A DNA stretch of 64,000 bases from Sulfomarinibacter sp963733915 (GCA_963733915.1 CAVTEP010000001.1:496001-560000); one strand, 5' to 3'. Positions 1 through 7,439 are shown, counted from the first letter of the stretch. Program-made: numbers and translations. Notes: a model not told the origin generated them from the letters alone.

Positions 1-165
1 GTCCTCGAGCGAGCTCGTCTCCCACTCGGTCCCGGCGGTCAGGCGACTGAGGTTGGCAACGTAGGCACTGTGGTGCTTGCCATGATGATAGGCGAGGGTC
101 TCGGCCGACAGATGCGGCGCGAGGGCATCATCCGGATATGGAAGAGGGGGCAACTCGAAAGCCAT
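1..165 (-). CDS. sodB: Superoxide dismutase (Fe/Mn), N-terminal part, cut by window edge
   Basis: Only the first 55 codons lie in the window; the gene runs off the left edge. The translation begins MAFELPPLPYPDDALAP and continues with HLSAETLAYHHGKHHSAYV, the N-terminal hallmark of iron/manganese superoxide dismutases, including the first metal-ligand His region (YHHGKHH). The enzyme dismutates superoxide in the cytoplasm. The ATG at 163-165 is preceded on the minus strand by a clear GGGAGGA ribosome site, and no frameshift is seen. Metal specificity (Fe versus Mn) cannot be judged from this fragment; the N-terminus looks most like SodB-type Fe enzymes. Confidence 0.93.
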   Translation of the reverse strand, partial: MAFELPPLPYPDDALAPHLSAETLAYHHGKHHSAYVANLSRLTAGTEWETSSLED

Positions 166-191
166 GATGTCCTCCCTGTCTGGTTTTTTCA

Positions 192-199
192 ATTTTATA
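192..199 (-). promoter_or_regulatory. Candidate -10 box of sodB
   Basis: The minus strand reads TATAAAAT about 27 nt upstream of the sodB start, inside an AT-rich stretch that stands out from the GC-rich surroundings. No convincing -35 hexamer sits 16-18 nt upstream, so this is a weak call. The rest of 166-268 shows nothing else I can name. Confidence 0.35.
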
Positions 200-268
200 C
201 TGGAATCAGTGGTTGGAGCCTGTTTTGAGATAAAACAAGTCCACCCTGGATGCAGATGAAAAGTCGCC

Positions 269-1336
269 TCAGATCAGCCCGCGCCGACGGAAGAAGAGGA
301 GCAGACCGGCCACCGTCAGGAGCATGACCAGAAGTACCATCGGGTATCCCCAGTACCAGCCGAGCTCGGGCATGTTCCAGGGGCTGGCTTGCGTGTCGAA
401 ATTCATGCCGTACAAACCCGCTACGAATGACAGCGGGATGAAGGTGGTGGCGATGATGGTCAAGACCTTCATGATCTCATTCATCCGGTTGGAGACGCTC
501 GAGAGATAGAGATCGTTGAGGCTCGCCACCATTTCGCGGTAGGTCTCGATGATGTCGAGGGCGAGTGCCGCGTGGTCGGCGGCGTCGCGCAGGTAGGTCG
601 GAGTGTCGTTGCCGAGCAGGTCGGATTCGGTCAACATCAGGGTGTGAAGCATGTCGCGCAACGGCCAGACCGATTTTCGGAGCACCAGCAAGTCGCGTTT
701 GATGTGGTGGATGCTATAGCGATCGTCGCTCGTCGGCTCGTCGAGGATCGAGTCCTCGAGGGTCTCGAGCCGGTCGCCGATGTGATCGAGCACCGGAAAC
801 AGGTGGTCGACCGTGGTGTCGATCAGCGTGTAGGCGAGATAGCCGGGGCCGCCGCCCCGGATTCGCGGCTTGCCCAGGCGCAGCCGCTGCCGAACCGGAT
901 CGAAGAGCGCGCTCGGCTGCTCGCGGGCCGAGAGCACGAGCCCGCGCTGGACAACGATGCTGATCTGTTCCTTGGCGAGGCTGTCGCCTTTGCCTCCGAA
1001 CGAGAAGTGGTCCAAGACGACAAAGAGCGAATCGTCGTAATCCTCAACCTTGGGCCGCTGCCCGACATTCACCACGTCCTCGAGGACCAGGGAGTGAATG
1101 TTCAGATTTCGCCCGAGCTCGGCGATCAGCCCGACATCATGGCCCTCGACGTCGATCCAGGTCGTGACCCCCTCGGCGGCGGCGGGTGGCGCCACCAACC
1201 CGGCCGGCTCTTCCTCGCTGATCTGGTCGAGCCCGTATCGGACCAGGTGAACAACCGCCGGTTCGAGCCCCGGGGGTCGGTCGGAAATGGTGCCGGGTGG
1301 GGTTCCCGGAGCATGCCGTTGCTTGTGGATCCGCAT
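269..1336 (-). CDS. corA: CorA-family magnesium/cobalt transporter
   Basis: Encodes a 355-residue inner-membrane divalent cation channel of the CorA/MIT family. An N-terminal cytoplasmic alpha/beta domain with a DVEGHD segment is followed by long helices, then two C-terminal membrane segments (about residues 290-309 and 334-350). The family signature GMNF closes the first membrane helix (about residues 310-313), and the protein ends with a basic RRR tail as expected. The reading frame is open further upstream, but the ATG at 1336 has a strong AGGGAGGAG ribosome site and gives the usual family length; the upstream extension is not CorA-like. Substrate could be Mg, Co, Ni or Zn. Confidence 0.93.
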   Translation of the reverse strand: MRIHKQRHAPGTPPGTISDRPPGLEPAVVHLVRYGLDQISEEEPAGLVAPPAAAEGVTTWIDVEGHDVGLIAELGRNLNIHSLVLEDVVNVGQRPKVEDYDDSLFVVLDHFSFGGKGDSLAKEQISIVVQRGLVLSAREQPSALFDPVRQRLRLGKPRIRGGGPGYLAYTLIDTTVDHLFPVLDHIGDRLETLEDSILDEPTSDDRYSIHHIKRDLLVLRKSVWPLRDMLHTLMLTESDLLGNDTPTYLRDAADHAALALDIIETYREMVASLNDLYLSSVSNRMNEIMKVLTIIATTFIPLSFVAGLYGMNFDTQASPWNMPELGWYWGYPMVLLVMLLTVAGLLLFFRRRGLI

Positions 1337-1433
1337 GCGAACTCCTCCCTGTTCAACCGTCGTGGCAGCCCGCGTGAAGTGTCTCGAACGATTGTAGCCG
1401 GATTGAATGCGGTCGACTGACACGCCGCGGTTT

Positions 1434-2273
1434 TCAGAGCAGACGGGTGCCGCGGTCCTCCGCAGCCCGCAGCCCGCCCGACAGTTGCCCAGGAACCTCA
1501 GCTGCCGGGCAACGTGCGTTGAAGCCGCACCATGCGCACAAAACGCCGGGCGACGCCGGAAAGTCGTCAACAGCTTCAACGTCCTCGACGAGCTCGAGGA
1601 AGCGATTCAGAATCACCTTTGCGCGATTGCTGTCGACGTGTTGCCAACGTGTGGTGCCATGGCGCAGGTAGTGGTAACCGGCAAGCCCCTCGTCCTCGCT
1701 GTGATGGCCGAGCACGCAGGCGGCGTACAGTGGCGCCTGCAGGCCGTCTGAGAACTCCGACCCGTCGCCTTCGTGCCGCGAGGTCTTGTAGTCGATCACG
1801 AAGAGACGTCCCTGCTCGGTGCGACCGACCCGATCGGCAAACCCGGTAAAGACGACACGCTCCGACAACGGCACCGTGAGCCGCTGTTCGAGGGAGATGG
1901 TCTCGCTGTTGTCGCGGGAAAAGGTGTCCCGAAGAAAGCGGCTCAGCATTTCGCGGCCTGTCCGCAGATAGCTTTCCTCGCCGTCGTCGACCCGGACAAT
2001 CACGACCGTGTCGTCGCGACCGGCGGTCCAGACGGCGGCGAAGCGGTCAAGCATCGTCGCTTCGTCCGGGCTCGATGACCGGTCGCGCTCGACATAGAGC
2101 CACTCGAGCACCTCGTGAACTGCGTTGCCGAGGAACGACTCGATCGAACGAAACGCCTCCTTGAAACCATCGAGGTAACGGTATCGGTAGCGGAGCGGAC
2201 ACTGGTGAAAGCACTTGATTCGCGAGAACGAATAGGCGTTACTCGGCGCGGGAGCGCGTTCGTTGTTCGTCAT
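1434..2273 (-). CDS. PD-(D/E)XK nuclease with Cas4/AddB-like Fe-S cysteines
   Basis: A 279-residue stand-alone RecB-family nuclease. Near the N-terminus is SRIKCFHQCPLRYRYRY, the usual opening of PF12705-type nucleases; HEVLEWLY supplies the motif I His, GFADRV the metal-binding Asp, and VIDYKTS the D-(x)-K catalytic core. The C-terminus has C-x2-C-x5-C (CAWCGFNARC), which with the N-terminal Cys matches the four-cysteine iron-sulfur staple of AddB, Cas4 and DNA2. No cas genes or addA lie nearby, so a general DNA-repair exonuclease role is more likely than CRISPR adaptation. I chose the ATG at 2273; the upstream open frame (to 2336) is only translated repeat DNA. Confidence 0.8.
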   Translation of the reverse strand: MTNNERAPAPSNAYSFSRIKCFHQCPLRYRYRYLDGFKEAFRSIESFLGNAVHEVLEWLYVERDRSSSPDEATMLDRFAAVWTAGRDDTVVIVRVDDGEESYLRTGREMLSRFLRDTFSRDNSETISLEQRLTVPLSERVVFTGFADRVGRTEQGRLFVIDYKTSRHEGDGSEFSDGLQAPLYAACVLGHHSEDEGLAGYHYLRHGTTRWQHVDSNRAKVILNRFLELVEDVEAVDDFPASPGVLCAWCGFNARCPAAEVPGQLSGGLRAAEDRGTRLL

Positions 2274-2292
2274 CTGCTGGAGTGTAACCGAG

Positions 2293-2411
2293 TCGAATTT
2301 CGAATTTCGAATTTCGAATTTCGGATTTCCACCCACCCTCCCATCGACTCAACGGTTCGAGAGTCTGCGGCTCTAAATCCGAAATCCGAAATCTCAAATC
2401 CGAAATCAAAT
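2293..2411. repeat. Intergenic hairpin element 1 (GAATTTC-type arms)
   Basis: Left arm 2294-2329 is a tandem run of the 7-nt word GAATTTC/GGATTTC. The core is GC-rich and begins CCACCCACCCTCCC. The right arm 2374-2411 carries the reverse-complement word (AAATCCG) in tandem. The arms can pair into a long imperfect stem. The element fills the gap between two minus-strand genes and its right edge provides the stop codon of the Nif3-like gene. Confidence 0.85.
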
Positions 2412-3164
2412 TGGGTTTGGTATGTCGACAAACTCGACGTCGAGCCCATGGTGATCGGCGATCCAGCGACCGAGGGCGCGGATGCCGAAGCGCTCGGTGG
2501 CATAGTGGCCGGCGGCGATATAGTGGACCTGGTCTTCGGCAGCCTGGTGCATGACCCACTCGGTGGCCTCGCCGGTGACGTAGGCGTCGAGACCGGCGGC
2601 CACCGCCTGGTGAAACTCACGCTGCGCGGCGCCGGTGACGATTCCGACAGACGAGACAAGGCGGTCTCCACCCGGAAAAACCCGGGGCTCGCGCTCGCAG
2701 GCTTCGGCGATGGCGGCAAAGAACTCCTCGGCCTCGACGGCTTCGGGGAACACTCCACACACACCGGCGGGTGCCCCGAAATGGAGGCCGAAGGGTTCGA
2801 GTTCGACAAGCCCGAGTCTGCGCGCGAGCTGCGCCGCGTTGCCGAGCTCGAGGTGACGGTCGAGCGGGAGGTGGTAGGCGATCAGCGAAATGCGGCTCTC
2901 GATCAAGATCCGCAGGCGCTCCCGGAAAGAACCGACGATCCGGGCGGCCTCCGAGCTGTTCCAAACGACGCCGTGGTGCGTGATCACGGCGTCGGCACCC
3001 CGTTCAACCGCGTGGCTGAAGAGCTCCCGCGATGCGGAGACCGCGGTGACGATCTTCTCGACCTTGAGCCTGCCTTCGACCTGGAGGCCGTTGGGGCAGT
3101 AGTCGGAGGTGCCTTCAGCCTCGAGCAGATCGTCGAGTTCGGCGACCAGTTGCAGGAGGTCCAC
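2406..3164 (-). CDS. Nif3/YbgI-like (DUF34) metal-binding protein
   Basis: A 252-residue NIF3-superfamily protein. The typical opening is present (LDDLLEAEGTSDYCPNGLQV), followed by the metal-binding GADAVITHHG segment (His pair) and, near the C-terminus, AAGHYATERFG, which supplies further di-metal ligands (His, Glu). Length matches the short form lacking the PII-like insert domain. Nif3 proteins are often annotated as GTP cyclohydrolase I type 2, but their physiological reaction is unsettled. The stop codon lies in the edge of repeat element 1, so the last residues may have been altered by the insertion. It is divergent from the lipoprotein gene that starts near 3206. Confidence 0.88.
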   Translation of the reverse strand: MDLLQLVAELDDLLEAEGTSDYCPNGLQVEGRLKVEKIVTAVSASRELFSHAVERGADAVITHHGVVWNSSEAARIVGSFRERLRILIESRISLIAYHLPLDRHLELGNAAQLARRLGLVELEPFGLHFGAPAGVCGVFPEAVEAEEFFAAIAEACEREPRVFPGGDRLVSSVGIVTGAAQREFHQAVAAGLDAYVTGEATEWVMHQAAEDQVHYIAAGHYATERFGIRALGRWIADHHGLDVEFVDIPNPI

Positions 3165-3205
3165 GTGGCAATGTTAGCGCAACCCGCGAAAGCGTTGAGG
3201 CTAGA

Positions 3206-4177
3206 ATGGTGGAAGACGTGCGCACGAAGAACCCAGGAATTGTATCCGCGATCGTGGTGCTGACGCTGCTGCCGGCGGCCTGTGCGCGGGTCGATAACGA
3301 TGCTCAAAGTGATTTTACCGTCAAGATGCTCACAACCCGGACGGTTTCGGGGCCATGGGAGCGGGCCGCCGAGCGCGGGCTCGGCCGTATCGCCGCCGAG
3401 CTCGAGGCTGAGGTTGCGCGGGTCCGGTTCGACGACCCTGGCGAGGCCGGGGCCAGGCTCTCCGAAGTAGGACGGGCAGGTGCCGACCTGGTTTTTTGTG
3501 TCGGCGCCGGTTTCGAGCCGGTTCTCTACACGGCGGCGAAGGGTTTCCCGGATACCGTGTTCGTACTCTTGCCGGGATGGTCGAAGACCGCCAACGTTGC
3601 CGGCATCGAGTTCTTGCCGGACGAGGCCGGGTTTCTCGCGGGCGCGGTCGCAGGAGTCCTCGCGGCCGATCGCAATCTGGGCCTCTTGCGTGGCGGCGGG
3701 CAGCCGTGGCTCGAGACTCTCGAAGAAGGGTTTGTCGCCGGCTACCGGAGCCGTCAATCGCGCGCCACTGTGAAGGTGGCCGAAGGCGCCGACGGTGTGT
3801 GGGAGCTGGTTGCCGCCGGGGTCCCGCTCGCGCTCTACGCGTGTGACCGCGCCGACCCCGAGGTTCTCGCGGCGGCCCACAACGCCGGGCTCTTGCTGGT
3901 GGCGACCGATCCGGAGTTGCTCGAGATCGAACCCGAGATCGTGGTTGCAGCGGTCGACTTCGATATTTCCGAAGCCATGCTGCGAGTCGCGCGCGAGGTC
4001 CGGGACGGTCCTTTCATCGGCCGCGTCTTTGCCTTCGACCTCGGCTCCGGAGTCGTCGATGTTGTGATCAATCCGGCGCTCGCATCGGATCAACAGGCTG
4101 CCGCGCGAGCGGTCCTCGAAGAGGCCCGCTCCGAGGTCACCGCGGGGCTGGTCGAGTTTGATGAGCTGGGACTCTGA
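3206..4177 (+). CDS. BMP/PnrA-family substrate-binding lipoprotein
   Basis: A 323-residue exported lipoprotein. A short basic N-terminus and hydrophobic stretch end in the lipobox LLPAAC. The mature part follows the basic membrane protein (BMP/PnrA/Med) fold, with GFPDTVFVLLPG, FLPDEAGFLAGAVAG and an RGGGQPWLETLEEGFVAGY segment typical of periplasmic nucleoside-binding proteins. No ABC transporter permease or ATPase is adjacent, so it may work with distant partners or as a sensor. The start is ambiguous: ATG 3206, or GTG 3218 ten nt downstream of a TAGAAT box (3202-3207), which would imply a nearly leaderless mRNA. The frame ends just before repeat element 2. Confidence 0.8.
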   Translation: MVEDVRTKNPGIVSAIVVLTLLPAACARVDNDAQSDFTVKMLTTRTVSGPWERAAERGLGRIAAELEAEVARVRFDDPGEAGARLSEVGRAGADLVFCVGAGFEPVLYTAAKGFPDTVFVLLPGWSKTANVAGIEFLPDEAGFLAGAVAGVLAADRNLGLLRGGGQPWLETLEEGFVAGYRSRQSRATVKVAEGADGVWELVAAGVPLALYACDRADPEVLAAAHNAGLLLVATDPELLEIEPEIVVAAVDFDISEAMLRVAREVRDGPFIGRVFAFDLGSGVVDVVINPALASDQQAAARAVLEEARSEVTAGLVEFDELGL

Positions 4178-4179
4178 CG

Positions 4180-4291
4180 AAAATTAGGAATTAGGAATTG
4201 GGAATTGCGGAATTCCCACCCCTCCCCCTTCACGGATGATCCGGCAGAGGATGGATGGGCGTGCGAATTCCTCATTCCTCATTCTGCATTC
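4180..4291. repeat. Intergenic hairpin element 2 (AATTAGG-type arms)
   Basis: Left arm is tandem 7-nt AATTAGG/AATTGGG, running into GGAATTCCCACCCCTCCCCC; the core reaches about 4262 and the right arm is tandem CTCATTC/CGAATTC. The arms are partly complementary. It separates the BMP lipoprotein gene from the blaI promoter. Confidence 0.8.
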
Positions 4292-4304
4292 GCGAGATTT
4301 CCTC

Positions 4305-4354
4305 TTGACATCCGTTGTTTTTGGCATTATTGTAGCGAATGTGCTACAGATGTA
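4305..4354 (+). promoter_or_regulatory. blaI promoter with BlaI/MecI-type operator
   Basis: TTGACA (4305-4310) and TATTGT (4328-4333) are separated by 17 nt. Overlapping the expected transcription start is TACAGATGTA (4345-4354), an exact match to the BlaI/MecI half-site pair TACA-N2-TGTA, and a second inverted pair TGTAGC-N6-GCTACA (4331-4348) overlaps it. This arrangement predicts autorepression of the blaI-M56 pair. Confidence 0.75.
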
Positions 4355-4376
4355 ACATAATACGAAGGGAGCCACC

Positions 4377-4772
4377 GTGACGCCGGAGAACGATCTTCCA
4401 CAGCTGACGCCAGCTGAGCTCGACGTGATGAAGGCCCTGTGGGCAGAGGGCGGGCTGAGTGCACGGGAAATTCACGACATCCTGGGCGAGCGTCTCGGTT
4501 GGGCGTATTCGACGACCCGAACCACCGTCGATCGCATGGTACGCAAAGGGCTGGTCGAGAAGTCGGCGTTTCACGGGCTTCACATCTACTCGGCGACTGT
4601 CTCGCGCGCCACCGGGCTTGCGCGGATGGTGCGCGACTTTGCTTCGCGGGTTCTCGAAGGGAGCCACGTGCCGGTGGTTTCTCTTTTTGCGGACTGCGGG
4701 ACCCTGACCGACGAGGAGGTGGCGGAACTGCGCGAGTTGCTCGACGATGCAGGCCGCAAGGTGGAACCATGA
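4377..4772 (+). CDS. blaI: BlaI/MecI-family transcriptional repressor
   Basis: A 131-residue winged-helix repressor. The N-terminal DNA-binding domain carries LTPAELDVMKALWAEGG and the recognition segment YSTTRTTVDRMVRKGLVEK, both typical of the penicillinase repressor family; the C-terminal half is the helical dimerisation domain, cleaved in BlaR1-controlled systems. It starts with GTG after a GAAGGGA site. The stop overlaps the ATG of the M56 peptidase gene by four bases (ATGA), so the two are translationally coupled. A BlaI-type operator lies just upstream. No beta-lactamase or PBP gene is adjacent, so the regulon is unknown and may concern cell-wall stress. Confidence 0.93.
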   Translation: MTPENDLPQLTPAELDVMKALWAEGGLSAREIHDILGERLGWAYSTTRTTVDRMVRKGLVEKSAFHGLHIYSATVSRATGLARMVRDFASRVLEGSHVPVVSLFADCGTLTDEEVAELRELLDDAGRKVEP

Positions 4773-6274
4773 CCGGGGCGGACTTCATGCTGTTCGGGTC
4801 GTCGTGGATCGACCTGCTTGCGCGGAACAGTCTGCAAGCGGCGTTCGTGTTCGCCGTCGTGATGGCGTCGACCCGTCTCCTGCGGAGGAGAAGTCCGGCG
4901 CTCCGGCTCGTTCTGTGGGGTCTGGTTTTCGTGCGGCTGGTGCTGCCGCCGGCGTTGACCCATCCGGTCAGCGCGGGAGCTCTGATGCAGCGGCTGGCCG
5001 CTCCAGGTTTTCGAACCGCCGGCGTTGACGATCACGCCTTCCGGATGGCCGTCTCGGCGGCTACCGGCACTGACCAAACCGATCTCGAGAAGACGCCGGT
5101 CGGACAGGCGTTTCCCTGGGAGACAGCGTTGGCGATACTGTGGTTCGCCGGCGCGGTATTGGTCATCACCGTCAACGAACGGCGGCTGGCGGAGTTTCGC
5201 CGGGTCGTCCGATCAGCTCGGTCGGTGAATGACCCGGCTGTCATGGAGCTGGCCGACACCTGGCGGCGTCGGCTGCGAGTGAGACGGCCGGTCAGGGTCG
5301 TGTCCTCCTCCGCGGCGGTGCCACCGTTCACGCTCGGCACAGTGCATCCGGTGATCTTCGTGCCGGCGGCGGTCGTCGCCGATCCGAAACTCGTGGAGCC
5401 GGTCGTGGCCCACGAGATGGCGCACGTGGCGCATTGGGACGCGTTCTGGCTCCGCCTCCAGCGTTTTGTCGAGGCCCTGTACTTCTTTCACCCACTGGTG
5501 TGGTTCAGCGGCGCGAAAATCAATCAGGAACGCGAGTGGCTGTGTGATGCGACGGTGGTCGCCACCGGACGCCTTGGAGCTCACGACTACGTGGGCGGCA
5601 TCCTCTCGATGCTCCGGCTCGACCTGCAGGCAGCCGGGGCACCGACGATGACAGCACGGAAAAGGAGGATCGGAATGCGCATCCGGAGTATTCTCGCCCG
5701 CGACGACGCCCGCCGACCGCGACCGGCGCTCGCGGCATTCGCAGCGGCTGTGGTCGGCTTCTTCCTGCTGCCTTTGGGCAGTGGCGGGGCCGACGCGTCA
5801 TCAGTTGATGAGACAGTCCGCGATCAACAGCTCAGCGTGGCCGAGTCCACGACCGCCACCATCGAACTCGTCAATCCGCTGCCCGCTGGCCGGGTGACCT
5901 GGAGTTGGGGCCCGGGCCATCTTGATCCCTTCACCAAGGAAGAGGTCTTCCACCGCGGGATCGATGTCGCCGCCACCGCCGGCACTCCAGTCCTGGCGCC
6001 GGCCGGTGGTCTCGTGACCGTGGCTACCGACACCTTCGATCAGTCGCCAGATTCAGGAACCGTTGTGGTGCTCGATCACAGCGACGGCTACACGACTCTG
6101 TTCTCTCATCTCGGGTCCTTCGAGGTGAGTGAGGGCCAACAGGTGGCGCAGGGTGAGGTAATCGCAACTGTGGGTTCTACCGGGAAATCGACCGGTCCCC
6201 ACCTCCATTTCGAAATCCGGCACAACGGCGAAGCGCTCGATCCCGCGGACTTCGTGTCGGACTGGAATCAATAA
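4769..6274 (+). CDS. BlaR1-like M56 membrane peptidase fused to an M23 endopeptidase domain
   Basis: A 501-residue membrane protein. Three N-terminal membrane segments (about residues 12-34, 43-62, 118-138) precede a cytosolic zinc metalloprotease loop with H215-E-M-A-H219 (HEMAH), as in BlaR1/MecR1. A fourth hydrophobic segment (about 325-345) is followed by an extracytoplasmic domain. That domain is not the penicillin-binding sensor of BlaR1 but an M23/LytM fold: HRGID (H395, D399), a GTVVVLDHSDGYTTLFSHLG segment and HLHF (H478, H480) give the full zinc ligand set. By analogy, signal capture outside triggers M56 cleavage of BlaI; here the sensor would bind or cut peptidoglycan. Translationally coupled to blaI. 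Confidence 0.88.
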   Translation: MTGADFMLFGSSWIDLLARNSLQAAFVFAVVMASTRLLRRRSPALRLVLWGLVFVRLVLPPALTHPVSAGALMQRLAAPGFRTAGVDDHAFRMAVSAATGTDQTDLEKTPVGQAFPWETALAILWFAGAVLVITVNERRLAEFRRVVRSARSVNDPAVMELADTWRRRLRVRRPVRVVSSSAAVPPFTLGTVHPVIFVPAAVVADPKLVEPVVAHEMAHVAHWDAFWLRLQRFVEALYFFHPLVWFSGAKINQEREWLCDATVVATGRLGAHDYVGGILSMLRLDLQAAGAPTMTARKRRIGMRIRSILARDDARRPRPALAAFAAAVVGFFLLPLGSGGADASSVDETVRDQQLSVAESTTATIELVNPLPAGRVTWSWGPGHLDPFTKEEVFHRGIDVAATAGTPVLAPAGGLVTVATDTFDQSPDSGTVVVLDHSDGYTTLFSHLGSFEVSEGQQVAQGEVIATVGSTGKSTGPHLHFEIRHNGEALDPADFVSDWNQ

Positions 6275-6311
6275 CGTTTGAACGTTCGAACGTTAAAACG
6301 TTATAACGTTG
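6272..6311. repeat. Intergenic element 3 (AACGTT words)
   Basis: A run of self-complementary AACGTT/TTCGAACG words with about 7-nt periodicity (AACGTTTGAACGTTCG...) immediately after the M56-M23 stop codon. It lacks the GC-rich core seen in longer elements. Similar runs occur at 7368, 23592 and inside the composite at 54345. Confidence 0.8.
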
Positions 6312-6366
6312 TGACGGCCGCGGCGAGGCTCACGATGTCAGCTGGCAACACGTACGTGGGGGTGTT

Positions 6367-6714
6367 ATGAGCATCACTATTTGGCACAATCCCGGTTGAA
6401 GCAAATCGAGGCAGGCGGTCAGCCTGTTGCGCGAACGCGGCGTCGAGCCGGAAATAGTGGAATATCTGAAAACCCCACCGACCGCAGCTGAACTCGAAAC
6501 CGTCCTCGATATGCTGGGGATGGAGCCCCGCAACCTGATCCGGGGCAAGGAGAAGGAGTATCAGGCGTTGGGGTTGGCAGACGCTTCGCTGAGCCGCCCT
6601 CAGCTCGTCGCTGCGATGGCTGCGCACCCGCGCCTCATCGAGCGGCCGGTCGCCATTTCCGGAAAGCGCGCGGTTCTCGGACGCCCGACCGAGAAGGTGC
6701 TGGAACTTCTCTGA
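6367..6714 (+). CDS. arsC: Arsenate reductase (ArsC/Spx family), predicted selenoprotein with in-frame TGA (Sec11)
   Basis: Reading from ATG 6367 gives MSITIWHNPG, then TGA (6397-6399), then SKSRQAVSLL and an uninterrupted frame to 6714, 115 residues in all, the usual length of thioredoxin-fold arsenate reductases. Homologues have Cys at the TGA position (HNPRCSKSR), the residue that attacks arsenate. R59, R93 and R106 fall where E. coli ArsC has its arsenate-binding Arg 60, 94 and 107, so everything but the Cys codon is intact. A SECIS-like hairpin follows the TGA at standard spacing, arguing for selenocysteine rather than a nonsense mutation. Without Sec insertion the product would be ten residues. 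An alternative start after the TGA (TTG 6427) would delete the active site. Confidence 0.8.
6400..6426 (+). promoter_or_regulatory. Candidate bacterial SECIS element
   Basis: Directly 3' of the TGA (6397-6399), 17 nt precede a small apical loop GGTCA closed by the perfect stem CAGGC (6412-6416) / GCCTG (6422-6426). The E. coli fdhF SECIS likewise presents a GGUC loop about 18 nt from its UGA, where the selenocysteine factor SelB binds. The outer GCAA/TTGC could extend the stem across an internal loop. The hairpin lies within coding sequence, as bacterial SECIS elements do. Confidence 0.72.
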
Positions 6715-6764
6715 TCCGTTTATTCTCGTTCGTTGTCGGAGATTGAAACCAACGAGGTGAATCA

Positions 6765-7367
6765 TTGAACCAGGTACGGGACGAGCTGCTGGAATTCTGG
6801 TTCGGCGACCATCCTGACGATACGGTGGTCGCCGAAACCAAGGCGGGTCTGTGGTGGGGTCAAAGCCAGGAGACGGACGAACAGTTGCAGGCGCGGTTTG
6901 GCGGCATAGCCTCGTCTGCGGCCGCCGGTGTGTTGGACCACTGGACCGGGTCACCTCGCGGCCGGCTGGCGCTGATCCTGTTGCTTGACCAGCTCCCCCG
7001 CGCCATCCACCGCGGAACGCCGGCAGCTTTTGCCCAAGATGCGAGGGCTCGCCGGGTGGCCGAAATAGGTCTCGAGTCCGGTGCGGACAAGTTGCTGAGA
7101 CCGATCGAGAGGCTTTTTTTCTATTTACCCTTCGAGCACTCGGAGGAGCTCGGTGACCAGGAGCGGAGCGTCGCGCTGTACCGTGAGCTCGTGACCGCGG
7201 TGCCCGAGGGGCAACAAGAAACCTTTGCCGGTTTCATCGAATACGCGGTCAAACATCGAGACATCATCGCCCGTTTCGGACGCTTTCCCCACCGCAACCG
7301 CATCCTCGGACGCGAATCGACGCCGGAGGAAACGGCATTTCTCGAGGAGCCAGGGTCGTCGTTTTAG
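6765..7367 (+). CDS. DUF924-family protein
   Basis: A 200-residue protein of the DUF924 family. The characteristic opening LLEFWFGD is present, followed by WWGQSQETDEQLQARFGG, the conserved LILLLDQLPRAIHRGTPAAFAQD segment, and FFYLPFEHSEELGDQERSV. The fold is a TPR-like all-helical bundle; the function is unknown. It begins with TTG preceded by GAGGTG at good spacing. It follows the arsC gene by 50 nt on the same strand and could share its transcript. Its 3' end abuts repeat element 4. Confidence 0.88.
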   Translation: MNQVRDELLEFWFGDHPDDTVVAETKAGLWWGQSQETDEQLQARFGGIASSAAAGVLDHWTGSPRGRLALILLLDQLPRAIHRGTPAAFAQDARARRVAEIGLESGADKLLRPIERLFFYLPFEHSEELGDQERSVALYRELVTAVPEGQQETFAGFIEYAVKHRDIIARFGRFPHRNRILGRESTPEETAFLEEPGSSF

Positions 7368-7410
7368 CCGTTTGAACGTTGAAACGTTTAACGTTCAAAC
7401 GTTTTAACGA
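7368..7410. repeat. Intergenic element 4 (AACGTT words)
   Basis: Tandem, mostly self-complementary words (TTTGAACG, GAAACGTT, CAAACGTTTTAACG) follow the DUF924 stop codon. The left half can pair with the right half to give a hairpin. The distal TTAACG (7404-7409) sits 18 nt upstream of a TATACT box and may serve as a -35 element for the next gene. Confidence 0.78.
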
Positions 7411-7433
7411 ATGGCCCCGGGGCCCGCTATACT
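7404..7433 (+). promoter_or_regulatory. Candidate promoter giving a leaderless mRNA
   Basis: TTAACG (7404-7409), an 18-nt spacer and TATACT (7428-7433). Only six nt separate the -10 box from ATG 7440, so transcription would begin at or next to the start codon. No ribosome site is visible. Confidence 0.5.
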
Positions 7434-7439
7434 ATGCCG

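Noticed and set aside
572..1420. Long plus-strand frame opposite corA (282 residues)
   Set aside because: Shadow of corA on the other strand: it has no recognisable domain and corA motifs (GMNF) are clear. Similar antisense frames at 2115-3263, 20607-22049, 27992-29272, 33934-35067, 38438-40282 and 42026-43063 were dropped for the same reason.
4439..4768. Upstream extension of the M56-M23 frame within blaI
   Set aside because: That part is blaI read in another frame; ATG 4769 with the ATGA overlap is the natural start.
6427..6714. Truncated arsC starting at TTG after the TGA
   Set aside because: Would lack the catalytic loop and the first beta strand; the frame is continuous with upstream ArsC-like sequence and a SECIS-like hairpin follows the TGA.
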